A DNA stretch of 33,875 nucleotides from JAAXTX01 sp035560715 (GCA_035560715.1 DATMYW010000036.1:1-33875); one strand, 5' to 3'. Numbered from the stretch's first letter, positions 24,532 through 30,756 are shown. Notes: a model not told the origin generated them from the letters alone. Program-made: numbers and translations.

Positions 24532-24534
24532 GAT

Positions 24535-24557
24535 CTCTCCTTCGGTCCAGAAGGACC
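24535..24557 (-). promoter_or_regulatory. Hairpin-SD leader of gene B
   Basis: On the - strand a 14-nt hairpin, GGTCC-TTCT-GGACC (5-bp perfect stem), runs without a gap into the SD GAAGGAGAG, three nt before ATG 24531. Confidence 0.75.
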
Positions 24558-24602
24558 CGTTATGTTTTTAAAAAGAATTATCGATCCGTACGTCAACCGT
24601 GT

Positions 24603-24630
24603 AGTATACGCGATCGGGCGATGATGTCAA
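24603..24630 (-). promoter_or_regulatory. Promoter of gene B
   Basis: Consensus TTGACA (24625-24630) is followed after 16 bp by TATACT (24603-24608), giving a leader of roughly 65 nt. Confidence 0.7.
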
Positions 24631-24708
24631 GGAATGAGTCATGCCCGTTTTGGCCGAAATCCGAAACGATCTGAAAATGCCACCTCAAAAGGTTTTTTTG
24701 ACAGTGAA

Positions 24709-24748
24709 ACCGTGACATGATCCGGCGGTCGTCGGTCGCTGCGCCGTC
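24709..24748 (+). repeat. Possible degenerate copy of the 40-bp repeat
   Basis: GTGACAT and GCGGTCGTC occur at the same spacing as in the intact copies, but both ends are decayed and only about 24 of 40 positions agree. It lies in the gap between genes B and C, where an intact repeat pair is otherwise missing. Confidence 0.3.
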
Positions 24749-24756
24749 GTTGACGG

Positions 24757-24793
24757 AAAAAAATGAGTCATCCCGCTTTCGCAAGGATGACTC
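24757..24793 (-). terminator. Terminator downstream of gene C
   Basis: On the - strand GAGTCATCC and GGATGACTC form a perfect 9-bp stem followed by ATTTTTTT. It lies about 255 nt beyond the stop of C, so the C transcript would have a long 3' tail. The stem bases resemble those of the D and E terminators. Confidence 0.8.
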
Positions 24794-24837
24794 CCGGATG
24801 GTTGCCGATGAACACTTATCAGCGCCGTTCAAGTTTC

Positions 24838-24872
24838 GGAACCGGTCATTGTGACGGTTCCTATTTTGTATT
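24838..24872 (+). other. Hairpin in the C-terminator interval
   Basis: GGAACC-G-GTCA pairs with TGACGGTTCC around TTG with one bulged G, followed on the + strand by TATTTTGTATT. No + strand gene precedes it. It may be a terminator against antisense transcription or a structure within the 3' tail of the C message. Confidence 0.4.
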
Positions 24873-25007
24873 CACGTTTCCGGCGGAGTCATGGCGGGGG
24901 ATCGGAAGGCGGCCATTGGCTCGTTCTTCCGCATCGTCGACCGTGGAATCGGCGGCGTTCGGATCCGTTTCGGTGCACGGTATCGAGAAAAAAACGTTCC
25001 GATCCAT
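24861..25007 (-). CDS. Possible small acidic ORF downstream of gene C
   Basis: A 48-codon open frame with ATG at 25007 and TAG at 24861, rich in Asp, Glu and Asn in its second half. It lies between gene C and the terminator, so it would share the C transcript. No SD precedes it and no family is recognised. It may be a chance frame in a 3' tail or the remnant of another cassette. Confidence 0.2.
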   Translation of the reverse strand: MDRNVFFSIPCTETDPNAADSTVDDAEERANGRLPIPRHDSAGNVNTK

Positions 25008-25047
25008 GAGGAAGGGAACGCTTGCAATTCGGTGGGGTACGGAATGT

Positions 25048-25647
25048 TCAGACTACCCCGAACCACCGTAAGCCGATCTTCTTATCCGAAATATAGACAG
25101 TGTAATGAGCTGTTCGCGGATCGCTGCATGCCTCGAGAAAACTGCTCTCCTGGGAAATTCCGTTTGGCAGGGAAAGCGTGATCAGTCGGTCTTCCTGCGT
25201 TTTCACGACGGCGAAGCACAAGCCATTTACCGACACTCCGGCGATAAGGAGTTCGTAGGAAGCAGGGAGCACCGGATAATCCGGTGTCTTTGAAAGTACG
25301 TGTGCGTTTTTCGTCGCCTCCGAAAGGCTGGTGGTGTACGAACACACGACGTCTTTGCTTTCGGTATACGTGATCGCGAACGTGACCGTACCGGCTTCCT
25401 GCTTGACCGTGAGTCTATAGGTTTCCGGATCGAACAGGAAATATTCCGGCACCGCTACATGGGGCGGTATGATGACGACGACAAATCGACCGTCGTTTTG
25501 AGCCGCAATAGATTTTTTCTCGTCGATGATTCCAATGCCGACGATGTCTAACGTTTCGGTTTGGAGTCCGTCGAAAATGTCACGCTGATTCGTGAAGGCC
25601 TGGGTAATGCGAACAGGCTTGGCCGTCGTTGCTGTTAAAGCGGTCAT
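25048..25647 (-). CDS. Hypothetical cassette protein C
   Basis: A 199-residue protein not recognised, soluble and beta-rich. Motif one appears as QNDGRFVVVII at about residues 50-60; later strands read TVTFAITYTES and GLCFAVVKTQEDRLITLSL. The N-terminus MTALTATTAKPV is Thr/Ala-rich. ATG 25647 is preceded by AAAGGAG fused to a GGTCC-TTCG-GGACC hairpin. The promoter and upstream 149 bp are nearly the same as those of gene D, while the coding parts are very different, so regulatory DNA is conserved and protein is not. No catalytic motif is visible. Confidence 0.78.
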   Translation of the reverse strand: MTALTATTAKPVRITQAFTNQRDIFDGLQTETLDIVGIGIIDEKKSIAAQNDGRFVVVIIPPHVAVPEYFLFDPETYRLTVKQEAGTVTFAITYTESKDVVCSYTTSLSEATKNAHVLSKTPDYPVLPASYELLIAGVSVNGLCFAVVKTQEDRLITLSLPNGISQESSFLEACSDPRTAHYTVYISDKKIGLRWFGVV

Positions 25648-25650
25648 GGT

Positions 25651-25672
25651 TCTCCTTTGGTCCCGAAGGACC
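25651..25672 (-). promoter_or_regulatory. UUCG hairpin-SD leader of gene C
   Basis: GGTCC-TTCG-GGACC (5-bp perfect stem) runs directly into AAAGGAGA, three nt before ATG 25647. Confidence 0.8.
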
Positions 25673-25697
25673 GGATGGGCGCTGATGAAATGGTTCC

Positions 25698-25846
25698 GTT
25701 GGAAAAGATCTGTACTGACCAGGCATTGTACATCAGAAGAGTATCCGAGTCAATCCTCCGAACAGCTCCTGTTTTCAGGCCGATTGTTCGGTCCGAACCG
25801 CGGAAAAACGGTACTTAATAATCCGGTCGTCAGTTCGTGTAACGTT
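25698..25846 (-). repeat. 149-bp promoter-leader repeat, copy 1 (gene C)
   Basis: It aligns without gaps to 26690-26838, with about 17 differences counted by eye. It covers the early leader, the -10 and -35 boxes, an upstream stretch containing GGTCCGAACCGCGG, and repeat copy R1. The promoter boxes are identical in both copies. Confidence 0.9.
25725..25753 (-). promoter_or_regulatory. Promoter of gene C
   Basis: TTGACT (25748-25753), 17 bp, TACAAT (25725-25730) on the - strand. The predicted leader is about 70 nt. Confidence 0.75.
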
Positions 25847-25951
25847 TTTTAAGATTGGAAGGATTGGGGTAAATGAGGAGAAATGCGGTATTGCTAGGGA
25901 AAACAACGGAAAAGGTAACATAATAATGCGGTCGTCAGTTGGTGTAACGTT
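25807..25951 (+). repeat. 40-bp repeat pair R1-R2
   Basis: R1 is 25807-25846 and R2 is 25912-25951. Each has a left arm like AACGTAACATAAT, a core (A)ATGCGGTCGTCAG (R1 has ATCCGG) and the right end GTGTAACGTT. Between them, the 18-mer beginning ATGCGGTATTGC (25883-25900) stands exactly 11 nt before R2. Confidence 0.9.
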
Positions 25952-25986
25952 TTAATGGGGTTGTTTGATGCGGTGGTTTGATGGGG

Positions 25987-26026
25987 ATAAAAAAGAGGCC
26001 ACCCCGTTTGTTGTCGGGATGGCTCC
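25987..26026 (-). terminator. Terminator of gene D
   Basis: On the - strand GGAGCCATCCCG and CGGGGTGGCCTC form a 12-position stem with one mismatch and two wobbles, followed by TTTTTTAT. It begins 14 nt after the D stop codon. Confidence 0.8.
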
Positions 26027-26040
26027 AGGTGTCAATTCCG

Positions 26041-26649
26041 TCAGGAAACTTTTGCGCAGAAGTACGGGATGCGAAGACATTTCGCTGACGAGAGCTTGAG
26101 TTCATACTCCCACGGTTTCGCCTCGGCGAGTACCCACTCGGTCGTGGACGCGAACGACTTCGGAACGAACAGGATGCGATAGTTGCCCGAACCGTCACCG
26201 TCGCCGAGGACGATGAAGGGATCCTGCCCAGTCGAACACAAAGCCACCACTTGAGTCCGGTGTTCATGTGCCGTATATCCTCTGTACCCGTTGCGTTCCA
26301 GGGCCTGTAGCCGCATAGAGGTCGTGTCGATCGCCTCGTTGTCCGTATCCGGATCAAGTTCATCTTGCATCCTTATCGTGACGGTGTATCCGTTTTCATT
26401 TTTCACGACGAAGGATAAACAGCCGCCGGAAAATGTGTTGATGCCGAGTTTTCGGAAGTCCGTTTCATCCATGGAGAAGAGGTATGGCATTTCATAATAT
26501 GCCGTGATGAGGATATGTCGCTCTCCATCCCGTCCGGATGCGAGATAGTCATGCGTTCCGGCCGGAACGGCAGGTATTTTTCTAAATGCTTTCAGATAGA
26601 GGCGGCCATCGTTGCCGAGGTGATTGTCGGTTATGGTCTTGTCGAGCAT
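26041..26649 (-). CDS. Hypothetical cassette protein D
   Basis: A 202-residue protein not recognised. It carries the clearest copy of the shared motif, YLASGRDGERHILIT (about residues 32-46), close to that of B. A second strand pair is DPFIVLGDGDGSGNYRILFVP at about 140-160. Three cysteines fall in the second half; there is no signal or membrane segment. The frame is open to 26745, but ATG 26649 (MLDKTITD) has AAAGGAG at 7 nt and the conserved leader. It has its own promoter and terminator, with repeat groups on both sides. Confidence 0.78.
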   Translation of the reverse strand: MLDKTITDNHLGNDGRLYLKAFRKIPAVPAGTHDYLASGRDGERHILITAYYEMPYLFSMDETDFRKLGINTFSGGCLSFVVKNENGYTVTIRMQDELDPDTDNEAIDTTSMRLQALERNGYRGYTAHEHRTQVVALCSTGQDPFIVLGDGDGSGNYRILFVPKSFASTTEWVLAEAKPWEYELKLSSAKCLRIPYFCAKVS

Positions 26650-26656
26650 GGCGTAT

Positions 26657-26678
26657 TCTCCTTTGGCCCCGAAGGACC
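26657..26678 (-). promoter_or_regulatory. UUCG hairpin-SD leader of gene D
   Basis: GGTCC-TTCG-GGGCC keeps all five pairs through a U-G wobble and abuts AAAGGAGA. Confidence 0.8.
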
Positions 26679-26689
26679 TGGAAAAGGTT

Positions 26690-26838
26690 GTTGGAAAAGT
26701 TCTGTACTGACCGGGCATTGTACATCGGAAGGCTCCCCGAGTCAATCCTCCGAACAGCCCCTGTTTTCAAGCCGATTATTGGGTCCGAACCGCGGAAAAA
26801 CGTTACATAATAATGCGGTCGTCAGATTATGTAACGTT
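26690..26838 (-). repeat. 149-bp promoter-leader repeat, copy 2 (gene D)
   Basis: Gap-free match to 25698-25846. It ends in repeat copy R3, the only copy with a perfect palindrome. Confidence 0.9.
26717..26745 (-). promoter_or_regulatory. Promoter of gene D
   Basis: TTGACT (26740-26745), 17 bp, TACAAT (26717-26722) on the - strand. Confidence 0.75.
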
Positions 26839-27045
26839 TTGGTTTTTGGGGAGGGAGTGAATGGGGTGCAAATAGGGAGAAATGCGGAATTGCTAGGGAT
26901 ATTGATGAAAATCGTAACATAATAATGCGGTCGTCAGTTCGTGTAACGTTTGTGGCGGGGAGGAAAGGGTGGAGAAATGCGGAATTGCTAGGGAAATCAA
27001 TGGAAAAGGTGACATAATAATGCGGTCGTCAGTTGGTGTTACAAT
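26799..27045 (+). repeat. 40-bp repeat group R3-R4-R5
   Basis: R3 is 26799-26838, R4 is 26911-26950 and R5 is 27006-27045. R3 has perfectly complementary 13-bp ends, AACGTTACATAAT and ATTATGTAACGTT. The conserved 18-mer (26882-26899 and 26977-26994) stands exactly 11 nt before R4 and R5. R5 ends in TGTTACAAT instead of TGTAACGTT, creating an extended -10 box that could serve the next gene. Confidence 0.9.
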
Positions 27046-27109
27046 GGAGAAAGCGGGAACGGTGATGTTCGGAGGTGGGTGACAGGATCGATCCCATGAC
27101 ACGACGCCT

Positions 27110-27688
27110 ATGTACAAGTTCGGACCGGTACAGCAGAAGACGCTCCTCCTGCTTCTTGGCGGAATAACGCTCGGGAGTCAGCGATCTTCCAAGCGGTACT
27201 ATCGGCTTCTTCGCGAACTGCGGAAGGAATGGAATCGGATCGATCAGCGGAGTGTGACGCGCTCGCTGCGGCGTCTTTCCGAACAGAAACTGGTGATGGA
27301 AAAACGATTGCCGGACGGAACGGTCCGGCTCGTGCTTACGAAGGAAGGGAAGCGGCAGGCTCGTTTTCTCGATCTGTACGGTCAGTCGATACGGCTCAAG
27401 AAACCGAAAAAGTGGGACGGGAAGTGGCGCGTGATCGTTTTCGATATACCCGAGGAGAGCCGCGTATTCCGAAATATCCTGCGGCACCATCTGCGCGAGA
27501 TGGAATTCTATCAGCTCCAAAAGAGCGTGTTCGTGTCCCCGTTCCCATATGAGAAGCTACTTCTGGAACTCGTGGACCTGTACGGGGCCGGTTCGTACGT
27601 GCGCATCATGACGGTATCGTGGCTCGATAACGGCGAAAAACTCAAACGGCGATTCTTCGGCTCCGACAGCCCGTCATCGAAAACGTAA
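27110..27688 (+). CDS. Winged-helix protein with PaaX/Cas2-like C-terminal domain
   Basis: A 192-residue protein of a kind frequent in CPR genomes. After a hydrophobic start (KTLLLLLGGITLG), residues about 25-85 form a winged helix-turn-helix (RYYRLLRELRKEWNRIDQRSVTRSLRRLSEQKLV, wing LPDGTVRLVLTKEG). Residues about 100-180 match the ferredoxin-like PaaX C-terminal/Cas2 fold: WRVIVFDIPEESRVFRNILR, then FYQLQKSVFVSPFPY. No cas genes are near, so a regulator or DNA-binding role is more likely than spacer acquisition. Repeat R5 lies 64 bp upstream, and R6 overlaps the 3' end so that its TAA is the stop codon. Start ATG 27110; no SD, unlike the cassette genes. Confidence 0.8.
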   Translation: MYKFGPVQQKTLLLLLGGITLGSQRSSKRYYRLLRELRKEWNRIDQRSVTRSLRRLSEQKLVMEKRLPDGTVRLVLTKEGKRQARFLDLYGQSIRLKKPKKWDGKWRVIVFDIPEESRVFRNILRHHLREMEFYQLQKSVFVSPFPYEKLLLELVDLYGAGSYVRIMTVSWLDNGEKLKRRFFGSDSPSSKT

Positions 27689-27721
27689 CATAATAATGCG
27701 GTCGTCAGATTATGTAACGTT
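27682..27721 (+). repeat. 40-bp repeat R6 overlapping a gene end
   Basis: An unpaired copy: AACGTAACATAAT arm, full core, ATTATGTAACGTT arm. The TAA at 27686-27688 within the left arm ends the PaaX/Cas2-like frame. Confidence 0.92.
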
Positions 27722-27850
27722 ATGGTTTTTTGGAGAGGAGAGAGAAGGGCGAAAAGAAGGATGTCATGACCCTTGAGGAATCGGAAGGAAATCAGGACGA
27801 AGCGGGTTCGATATCGGATATATCTCCGCATCTAAAGCAACAAAACCCGC
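27722..27850 (+). repeat. Long repeat following R6, copy 1, with a possible short ORF
   Basis: It matches 30521-30649 with about 15 differences. Both copies contain an open frame with ATG (27766 here) after AAGAAGGAT, beginning MTLEESEGN and continuing to HLKQQNP. In the first 18 codons of the wider frame the five changes are all silent, which hints at a translated peptide; later changes are mostly replacing. The frame runs on through a terminator, so its true end is uncertain. Confidence 0.6.
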
Positions 27851-27867
27851 TTAACAGGCGGGTTTTT
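27842..27867 (+). terminator. Terminator-like element of the AAACCCGC family
   Basis: AAAACCCGC pairs with GCGGGTTTT around TTAACAG, followed by further T. Related elements lie near 28865, 30641, 31441 and 32311. Confidence 0.75.
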
Positions 27868-27874
27868 GGCGGGA

Positions 27875-27911
27875 AATATAAAAGAGCCATCCTGTTTCTT
27901 GAGGATGACTC
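27875..27911 (-). terminator. Terminator of gene E
   Basis: On the - strand GAGTCATCC and GGATGGCTC form a 9-bp stem with one wobble, followed by TTTTATATTT. It begins 19 nt after the E stop codon. Confidence 0.82.
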
Positions 27912-27930
27912 CTGTTCGGTGTGTCGTTAT

Positions 27931-28512
27931 TCAGCGTTTCAGAATTTTCGGCACGCAATAGGGGCTGTTCTCGGGCTTGATGATGAAAAATGAGCGTTTG
28001 CCCGGGTGATACGATGCCAAGATCAGGTCCGACCCCATTGTTCCCACGATTTCCGGTTCGAGCTGGTGGCGCAGATAGCCGTCCCCGTGTTTGAACCAGA
28101 CGGCGGCAGTCCCGGAGGCGAGATAGAATTCGATCGCATACAGCGGGATGGGGACGTTTGTTTCCAGAGGGATCGCCTTGCCTATATCCGTATAGAGTCG
28201 TGCGTCCAGGAACGGCGATGGAGGAGTGTCCTGACACTCATATGTAATCTGGGACACGACGCGCCCGTCGATATCGCTGGTGACCAGGCGCATACCATGC
28301 TTGTTGTACACCATGTCCGGTGATAGGTCGGGGTATTGCTCGGTCGGAAAGGTGAACACAAGTTTGCCGTTCCTCTCGCCACCGGCGATGATGATGGTCC
28401 GATCGCCGTCGTACCCGATGGCCGCTATACGTAGGTTGAGGCCTGGCTCGTTCGGGATTATGGCATCTGAAAGGAGTGCTTTCAGGGCGTGTGAAGCTGT
28501 TTCGTTCGGCAT
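27931..28512 (-). CDS. Hypothetical cassette protein E
   Basis: A 193-residue protein not recognised, soluble and beta-rich. Shared motif IAAIGYDGDRTIIIAG lies at about residues 29-44. Further strands read GTAAVWFKHGDGYLRHQL and ILASYHPGKRSFFIIKPEN. ATG 28512 follows AAAGGAG and the UUCG hairpin leader. Promoter and terminator are its own. Repeat R6 and one long-repeat copy lie beyond its 3' end, and the R7-R8 pair lies beyond its promoter. Confidence 0.78.
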   Translation of the reverse strand: MPNETASHALKALLSDAIIPNEPGLNLRIAAIGYDGDRTIIIAGGERNGKLVFTFPTEQYPDLSPDMVYNKHGMRLVTSDIDGRVVSQITYECQDTPPSPFLDARLYTDIGKAIPLETNVPIPLYAIEFYLASGTAAVWFKHGDGYLRHQLEPEIVGTMGSDLILASYHPGKRSFFIIKPENSPYCVPKILKR

Positions 28513-28517
28513 GTAGG

Positions 28518-28538
28518 CTCCTTTGATCCCGAAGGACC
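28518..28538 (-). promoter_or_regulatory. UUCG hairpin-SD leader of gene E
   Basis: GGTCC-TTCG-GGATC keeps five pairs through a G-U wobble and abuts AAAGGAG, five nt before ATG 28512. Confidence 0.8.
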
Positions 28539-28587
28539 GGATGGTGTTGGAAAAATTTTGGAAATGATCAATCTGATACCGACCGGA

Positions 28588-28616
28588 AATCTAGCGGTTT
28601 TCGGAAAGAAAGTCAA
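28588..28616 (-). promoter_or_regulatory. Promoter of gene E
   Basis: TTGACT (28611-28616), 17 bp, TAGATT (28588-28593) on the - strand. Confidence 0.7.
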
Positions 28617-28673
28617 TTGTAAGGGGAATTTCCGGCCAAAATTGAAGGCTCTAGGCGGGAAACGGGAATGAAA

Positions 28674-28829
28674 AACGTAACATAATAATGCGGTCGTCAG
28701 ATTATGTAACGCTTTTTGGAAGTGGAAGGATAGGTGTGAATGGGGTGTAAATGGAGAGAGATGCGGAATTGCTAGGGAAATCAACAGAAAAGGTGACAAA
28801 ATAATGCGACCGTCAGTTGGTGTAACGTT
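28674..28829 (+). repeat. 40-bp repeat pair R7-R8
   Basis: R7 is 28674-28713 (palindromic form, ending AACGCT) and R8 is 28790-28829 (GTTGGTG form, core ATGCGACCGTCAG). The 18-mer ATGCGGAATTGCTAGGGA at 28761-28778 stands 11 nt before R8. Confidence 0.9.
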
Positions 28830-28864
28830 TTTGGGGAGATAAATTTCCGCGCCACCAACATATA

Positions 28865-28898
28865 AAATCCGCTTTACAATCGTGGTTTGTGGTGGGAA
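28865..28898 (+). repeat. Degenerate terminator-like element
   Basis: AAATCCGCTTTACAATCGTG followed by GTTTGTGGTGGGAAAA resembles the element at 32311, but the stem is broken and the T run is lost. Confidence 0.5.
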
Positions 28899-28981
28899 AA
28901 TGTAGTGAAGATAATAATCGTGGAACTATGGGATTCGAGACGCCAAACTTGGGAAACGGGAGTCAGAGAGGAGACGGGGAC

Positions 28982-30319
28982 ATGAGTAGGCGAGCATTCC
29001 TGTCTAAATTCATTCCCGGGGCGGAGGATCGGACTTTATCGAAAAAAGAACATGCATCCGAGCTTCTCGATACGCGACTCGAAAATATTCATGCGCTTCG
29101 GGATCGGATGCGTGTCACGCTTGATTCGCTGAAAGCCATGGATATCGGGTCGATGTCCGAGAGACAGGAGCGGGTGCATTTTGAGACTCTTCATCGTACC
29201 GAAGGATTGTTGCAGGGGATCGATCGGCAACTCGAGTCGTTGCGCAGTACCAAGGAAACCTCGGTAGTTCGTACGTCCGATGCTGATTTCCGCATGGTAT
29301 ACGAAAATCATACTCAGCAGCATTCCCCGGAGGTACTACGGGATCTCGACGCCTACTGTTACGAGGGTATGAAAACCGGTCGATCCGAAGTCGATGAGCG
29401 TTCGAAACACGATTTACTGAGGCGATACGAAAAGTATTTGATAAGCGACAATATAGGCGGTCCGATAAACAGCCTCCATTACAAAGGGAAGGACACGAAT
29501 ACAGTGGACGTTATCCGCGAGACGAAAATTCCGATGTTCATATTGGACGTGTACGGTCTCAGAATGCGCAAGAGGTCTGAAGCGGATTTCGCGGATGAGG
29601 CCGTCGTCGATTCCATGATTGCCGCTTTCGCGATTCTCGCCGGGGCGAGCCAATCCGTGAAGATGTCCATTGATGTCATCCGCGAATTGATGGGATCGGA
29701 TGATTCCGATACGTCAGGCCGATCCGACAACATGACGAGAAGGGATTTTCTCTCGCTGGTGGGAAGGCCCGGAATTATCGCTTTGGCGGGTGCGTTCCTG
29801 GAATTAAACGTCTTTTCCGACGTGAAGGAAAGGACTATGAATGAAACGTCGATCTATCGTGACGCTTACAAGTTGCAGAAACGAGCGCTGGTTACCTTGG
29901 GTTTCCTACAGTTGGGGATATCGTTTCGGAATGCAGTGATCGCTCAGAAACTGCAGACCGTCAGCGGAATCATCGGAGGTGAAGTCGGCGGAAAAAGGCC
30001 GTTCATCGGCATGGAAACCGGATGCGGTCATTTCGGCATAGAGGATTTTCTTATCATGTCCGAGGAAAAACGTCTTTCATTCATCCGTGATATGGCGGAG
30101 AAACTGGATCTCAAACTCTGGAATCCGGATCTGGAGGTCGCCGCGATCTTCCGGCACGTATATGACGACGAGCGAAAACTGTGGACGGAGACTTATGTCG
30201 CTGACCCGGGCATATCCCGGGCGTTTCAGGGATATCCGATCGATACGACGCCGGTCGGTTTCGGCGAAGGGAAGACCCGGCCGATTCCTGGTTCCGTTGA
30301 CCGCGGTTTTCGCGAGTGA
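28982..30319 (+). CDS. Hypothetical protein with two RRxFL (twin-arginine-like) motifs
   Basis: A 445-residue protein from ATG 28982, which has AGAGGAG at 8 nt; an in-frame ATG at 28928 would add 18 residues. It begins MSRRAFLSKFIPG, twin-arginine-like but without a hydrophobic core. At about residues 251-272 a second motif, TRRDFLSLVGRPG, is followed by the hydrophobic GIIALAGAFLEL. The N-terminal third is helical and charged. Later segments ENHTQQHSPEVLRDLDAY and FIGMETGCGHFGIEDFLIM are weakly reminiscent of the TraB/ChaN/erythromycin-esterase fold, with His and Glu in similar places; this is tentative. No partner gene is evident. Repeat pairs flank it on both sides. Confidence 0.7.
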   Translation: MSRRAFLSKFIPGAEDRTLSKKEHASELLDTRLENIHALRDRMRVTLDSLKAMDIGSMSERQERVHFETLHRTEGLLQGIDRQLESLRSTKETSVVRTSDADFRMVYENHTQQHSPEVLRDLDAYCYEGMKTGRSEVDERSKHDLLRRYEKYLISDNIGGPINSLHYKGKDTNTVDVIRETKIPMFILDVYGLRMRKRSEADFADEAVVDSMIAAFAILAGASQSVKMSIDVIRELMGSDDSDTSGRSDNMTRRDFLSLVGRPGIIALAGAFLELNVFSDVKERTMNETSIYRDAYKLQKRALVTLGFLQLGISFRNAVIAQKLQTVSGIIGGEVGGKRPFIGMETGCGHFGIEDFLIMSEEKRLSFIRDMAEKLDLKLWNPDLEVAAIFRHVYDDERKLWTETYVADPGISRAFQGYPIDTTPVGFGEGKTRPIPGSVDRGFRE

Positions 30320-30384
30320 GATCTTCTATCCCTCATGAATATCCCGTTATTGCATGCGGATTTTCGGAGTGAAAGCGGAACGAA

Positions 30385-30520
30385 AACGTAACACGAAAAT
30401 GCGGTCGTCAGTTGGTGTAACGTTTGGAAGGATTGGGGTAAATGTGGAGAAGTGCGGGAATGCTAGGGATATCGATGAAAAACGTAACATAATAATGCGG
30501 TCGTCAGATTATGTAACGTT
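30385..30520 (+). repeat. 40-bp repeat pair R9-R10
   Basis: R9 is 30385-30424 (left arm AACGTAACACGAA, GTTGGTG form) and R10 is 30481-30520 (palindromic form). A variant 18-mer, GTGCGGGAATGCTAGGGA (30452-30469), stands 11 nt before R10. Confidence 0.9.
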
Positions 30521-30649
30521 ATGGTTTTTTGGAGAGGAGAGAGAAGGGTGAAAAGAAGGATGTCATGACTCTTGAGGAATCCGAGGGGAATCGGGATAAA
30601 TCGGGTTCGATACCGGAAAAATTTCCGCACCTAAAGCAACAAAACCCGC
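30521..30649 (+). repeat. Long repeat following R10, copy 2
   Basis: Counterpart of 27722-27850, again directly after a palindromic-form repeat. The possible peptide starts at ATG 30565 (MTLEESEGNRDKSGS). The hairpin that follows (AAACCCGCC/GGCTGGTT) has decayed and lacks a T run. Confidence 0.6.
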
Positions 30650-30701
30650 CTGCACGGCTGGTTGTGAGTGGGGAAAGATGCGGTTTCGTCGAATTCGATC
30701 G

Positions 30702-30738
30702 AAAAGAAAAAAGCCCGAACGTGAGATCGCTCGGGCTT
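30702..30738 (-). terminator. Terminator of gene F
   Basis: On the - strand AAGCCCGA and TCGGGCTT form a perfect 8-bp stem followed by TTTTCTTTTC. It begins 18 nt after the F stop codon. Confidence 0.85.
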
Positions 30739-30756
30739 CTGACGGCTTGATCAGGC

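Noticed and set aside
24763..25071. 102-codon + strand frame in the B-C gap
   Set aside because: It starts inside the C terminator stem, lacks an SD, and shows biased composition typical of a shadow frame.
26893..28799. Short - strand frames sharing LTTALLCY
   Set aside because: The shared peptide is the translation of the 40-bp repeat core and its flank; the frames differ elsewhere and have no SD.
25807..30520. CRISPR array made of the 40-bp repeats
   Set aside because: Copies are irregularly spaced, separated by genes, and the short spacers between paired copies are themselves conserved. No cas operon is present; the PaaX/Cas2-like protein has an N-terminal winged helix, unlike true Cas2.
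25807..30520. Integron attC sites
   Set aside because: The layout is cassette-like, but the outer boxes do not fit RYYYAAC/GTTRRRY, genes have their own promoters, and no integrase is in the window.
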